Positions 62,565-64,000 of a stretch of DNA of 64,000 bases are shown piece after piece; positions within the stretch are counted from its first letter, which is position 1, and every line of letters begins with the position of its first letter. The translations under genes and the position numbers were made by a program. This DNA is from Paenibacillus lignilyticus. GTDB taxonomy: Bacteria; Bacillota; Bacilli; Paenibacillales; Paenibacillaceae. Under the pieces are notes generated by a model, which searched no databases, had not been told where the DNA came from, and saw nothing but the letters and a program-made list of their open reading frames with translations. The stretch is taken from positions 248,001-312,000 of the forward strand of contig NZ_JAGKSP010000006.1 of assembly GCF_017942085.1 (NCBI RefSeq), read 5' to 3'.

Positions 62565-62593
62565 GCAAGCAGCAGTTCACGCTGCCTAAAGCC

Positions 62594-62650
62594 AAGTCTG
62601 CAGTCCGCGTTTCGGAGTTCTCCGACAAGCGGCTTGCGGGCTTTTTTTTG
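62594..62650 (+). terminator. Intrinsic terminator after the IDEAL gene
   Basis: About 14-bp stem with G-U pairs (AAGTCTGCAG.CCGC with GCGG..GGGCTT), an inner TCGGAG/CTCCGA hairpin and T8. Confidence 0.75.
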
Positions 62651-62728
62651 TGGAGGTATGATAGGTTAGATGCTAGAATACCCTAAGTACGTTTGACGCA
62701 TGCTTATGATGAAGGAATGGTGAGAGGA

Positions 62729-63151
62729 ATGAAATTCAGCGAACTAAGCGCTGAGCAGTGGGCGGAGCTGCAGCCTTATCTGGACACAGCAGTATTGCCG
62801 GTTACCGGATTAACGGGAGGCGAAATGCCGCATGAAGCAACCGCTGCCCTGGAACGGCTTCGAGATGTACTAGACTTGATTGAGAATCCGTTCAAAGGAA
62901 GGATCGTTACATACCCGGCTTGTCAATACGGCGAATGGACGCCGGCATTCATAACGCAGCTTAAAGGAGTTTGTGACAATTTACGCGGAATCGGCTTTAA
63001 GCATGTCATTATTGTAACCGCATTTTATGTCTCAAGCGAAGGCGTTGAAACAGGTTCGGACCTGATCATCCAGCCTGTCGAAAACGGCCAAATACCCAGC
63101 CCAGCCGAGGTTAGTGACGCGGTTCGGAAGCTTTGGCTCGGAAGAGCGTAG
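62729..63151 (+). CDS. YpiF family protein (DUF2487)
   Basis: A 140-residue soluble protein of the DUF2487 type, found just upstream of qcrABC in spore formers. Recognised by position and by segments such as YLDTAVLPVTGL, TYPACQYGEW and VIIVTAFYVSSE. Function unknown. ATG 62729 matches family starts; GTG 62720, ATG 62717 and TTG 62693 are alternatives. Confidence 0.7.
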   Translation: MKFSELSAEQWAELQPYLDTAVLPVTGLTGGEMPHEATAALERLRDVLDLIENPFKGRIVTYPACQYGEWTPAFITQLKGVCDNLRGIGFKHVIIVTAFYVSSEGVETGSDLIIQPVENGQIPSPAEVSDAVRKLWLGRA

Positions 63152-63227
63152 CAATCTTATGCTGCTATGGCATTAGATTGCATAAGGTGACAGCTCTTGG
63201 GGAAAAACAAATGCCAGACAAGGTCAA

Positions 63228-63247
63228 TTGTGACAAAATGATAACAA
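63228..63247 (+). promoter_or_regulatory. Candidate Rex/ResD-like site upstream of qcrA
   Basis: TTGTGAC-AAAAT-GATAACAA is an imperfect inverted repeat that recalls Rex (TTGTGA-TCACAA) and ResD (TTGTGA-type) sites. It lies 47 bases upstream of the -35. Confidence 0.35.
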
Positions 63248-63294
63248 ATCTAAGAAGCGTTTTTGATCCGAACAGCAAATTGCCCGCCATATTC

Positions 63295-63323
63295 TTGACG
63301 CTCCAAATCACCTAGGCTATTAT
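63295..63323 (+). promoter_or_regulatory. Sigma-A promoter of the qcr operon
   Basis: TTGACG (63295-63300), 17-base spacer, TATTAT (63318-63323), about 83 bases before qcrA. Confidence 0.75.
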
Positions 63324-63405
63324 AGGTAATGTCCTAGTTCATCATATGTTTTGCCTTCTCCGGCAGAACACAAGATATGGCTCAGCAAAGGGGGTAGAAC
63401 AGAAG

Positions 63406-63936
63406 ATGAGTAACCATGAACAACACGAAAATTCGCATCGCCCGGTGAAACGGAGCGGAATGTCACGACGTCAATTTTTGTCGTATACGCTTGGAGGCGC
63501 AGGCGCATTCATGGCTGCAGGCATGTCACTTCCGATGATACGTTTTGCGGTTGACCCGATTTTGAAGAAAAAATCCGGCGGTACCTGGATTAAAGTTGTC
63601 GAAGCAAACAAGCTTACGAACGAACCTCAGGAATTTAAATTTAAAATTCATCAGGTTGACGGCTGGTACGTCAGCGATCCGGAATTAACGGCTTGGATTT
63701 CAACTGACGATCAAGGTAAAGCATTCGCGCTTTCCCCGGTGTGTAAGCATTTGGGATGCACGATCGCGTGGAACACGGAGAAAAACAATGAGTATGTTTG
63801 TCCGTGTCATAACGCCCACTACACCAAGGACGGCAAGAACTTGATTGTAGCACCTAAGCCCCTCGATGAGTATGACCTCAAAATCGAGAATGACTGGGTA
63901 TATCTTGGACCAATTAAAGCAAATACACGGGTATAA
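63406..63936 (+). CDS. qcrA: Menaquinol-cytochrome c reductase Rieske iron-sulfur subunit
   Basis: Electron-transfer subunit of the bc complex. The 176-residue protein has a Tat-type motif S20-R-R-Q-F-L25 and membrane anchor (about 25-46), then the Rieske cluster motifs C113-K-H115-x-x-C118 and C132-P-C-H135. The [2Fe-2S] ligands and disulfide Cys are intact. ATG 63406 has GGGGG 11 bases upstream. Confidence 0.95.
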   Translation: MSNHEQHENSHRPVKRSGMSRRQFLSYTLGGAGAFMAAGMSLPMIRFAVDPILKKKSGGTWIKVVEANKLTNEPQEFKFKIHQVDGWYVSDPELTAWISTDDQGKAFALSPVCKHLGCTIAWNTEKNNEYVCPCHNAHYTKDGKNLIVAPKPLDEYDLKIENDWVYLGPIKANTRV

Positions 63937-63952
63937 GGAGGCGTAAGCTCAG

Positions 63953-64000
63953 ATGTTAAAAGGTGTATACAACTGGATTGACGAACGTCTTGATATTACG
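63953..64000 (+). CDS. qcrB: Menaquinol-cytochrome c reductase cytochrome b subunit, N-terminus (cut by window)
   Basis: The first 16 codons of a frame that opens with the family head M-L-K-G-V-Y-N-W-I-D-E-R-L-D-I-T. AAGGAGGCG is 10 bases upstream. The rest lies beyond the window. Confidence 0.88.
   Translation, partial: MLKGVYNWIDERLDIT

Noticed and set aside
1..64000. CRISPR arrays, tRNA or rRNA genes, insertion sequences, prophage genes
   Set aside because: No regular direct repeats with spacers, no transposase or integrase frame, and no RNA-gene core sequence were seen on reading.

Overview
The window reads as a chromosomal segment of an endospore-forming, Gram-positive member of the Bacillota, most like Paenibacillus or a close relative. 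The reasons are the spore genes (dacB-spmA-spmB, ytfJ/gerW, ypeB, spoIVA, SpoVIF family), strong Shine-Dalgarno sites with many GTG/TTG starts, menaquinone-type respiration genes, and a gene order that follows the scpAB-to-qcrABC stretch of Bacillus subtilis almost step by step. No rRNA, tRNA, CRISPR array, insertion sequence or phage gene was seen. Nearly all genes are on the + strand; the exceptions are serA, an unknown membrane protein and a polysaccharide deacetylase.

Layout: 1-4752 holds scpA (cut by the window edge), scpB, ytfI- and ytfJ-like genes and dacB-spmA-spmB for spore cortex and core maturation. 4874-11347 holds rluB, then resABC (cytochrome c maturation) and resDE (redox two-component system; this ResE has almost no extracytoplasmic domain). 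11518-20049 is the least conserved part: a secreted beta-propeller protein, serA, a rhodanese, a CPBP protease, a metallophosphoesterase, a deacetylase lipoprotein and several unknown small or membrane proteins. 20409-25868 carries mecA/ypbH, gudB, prsW, ypeB, and ypfA- and ypfB-like genes. 26002-36554 carries cmk, plsC, an S1-domain protein, yphA- and YIEGIA-type membrane proteins, der, plsY, gpsA, a SpoVIF family gene, a yphE-like gene, two small [2Fe-2S] ferredoxins around a nucleotidyltransferase-like gene, and a yphF-type lipoprotein. 36893-46628 carries spoIVA, the HU gene, mtrB (TRAP), the heptaprenyl diphosphate/menaquinone block hepS-menG-ubiA-ubiX-mqnA-hepT, ndk and cheR. 46831-58328 is the aromatic amino acid supraoperon: aroC, aroB, aroH, trpEDCFBA, hisC, tyrA. 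58329-64000 has a probable small RNA, an ECF sigma/anti-sigma pair, a histidine phosphatase, an unknown gene, an IDEAL mini-protein, a ypiF-type gene, and qcrA with the start of qcrB.

The genes connect in three ways. TRAP (mtrB) is about 10 kb upstream of a trp leader that contains an unusually long run of NAG triplets, its expected RNA target. Quinone synthesis (hep, men, mqn genes), cytochrome c maturation (res) and the bc complex (qcr) together outline menaquinone-dependent respiration that ResDE may control. Spore genes recur throughout.

The best candidates for something undescribed are a CU-rich small RNA of about 80 nt behind a perfect TTGACA-17-TATAAT promoter at 58358-58471, an intrinsic terminator in the leader of mtrB itself, the over-long TRAP target before trpE, and a hairpin that buries the ypeB ribosome binding site. 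All start choices and regulatory calls come from reading the sequence only; no database search was run.
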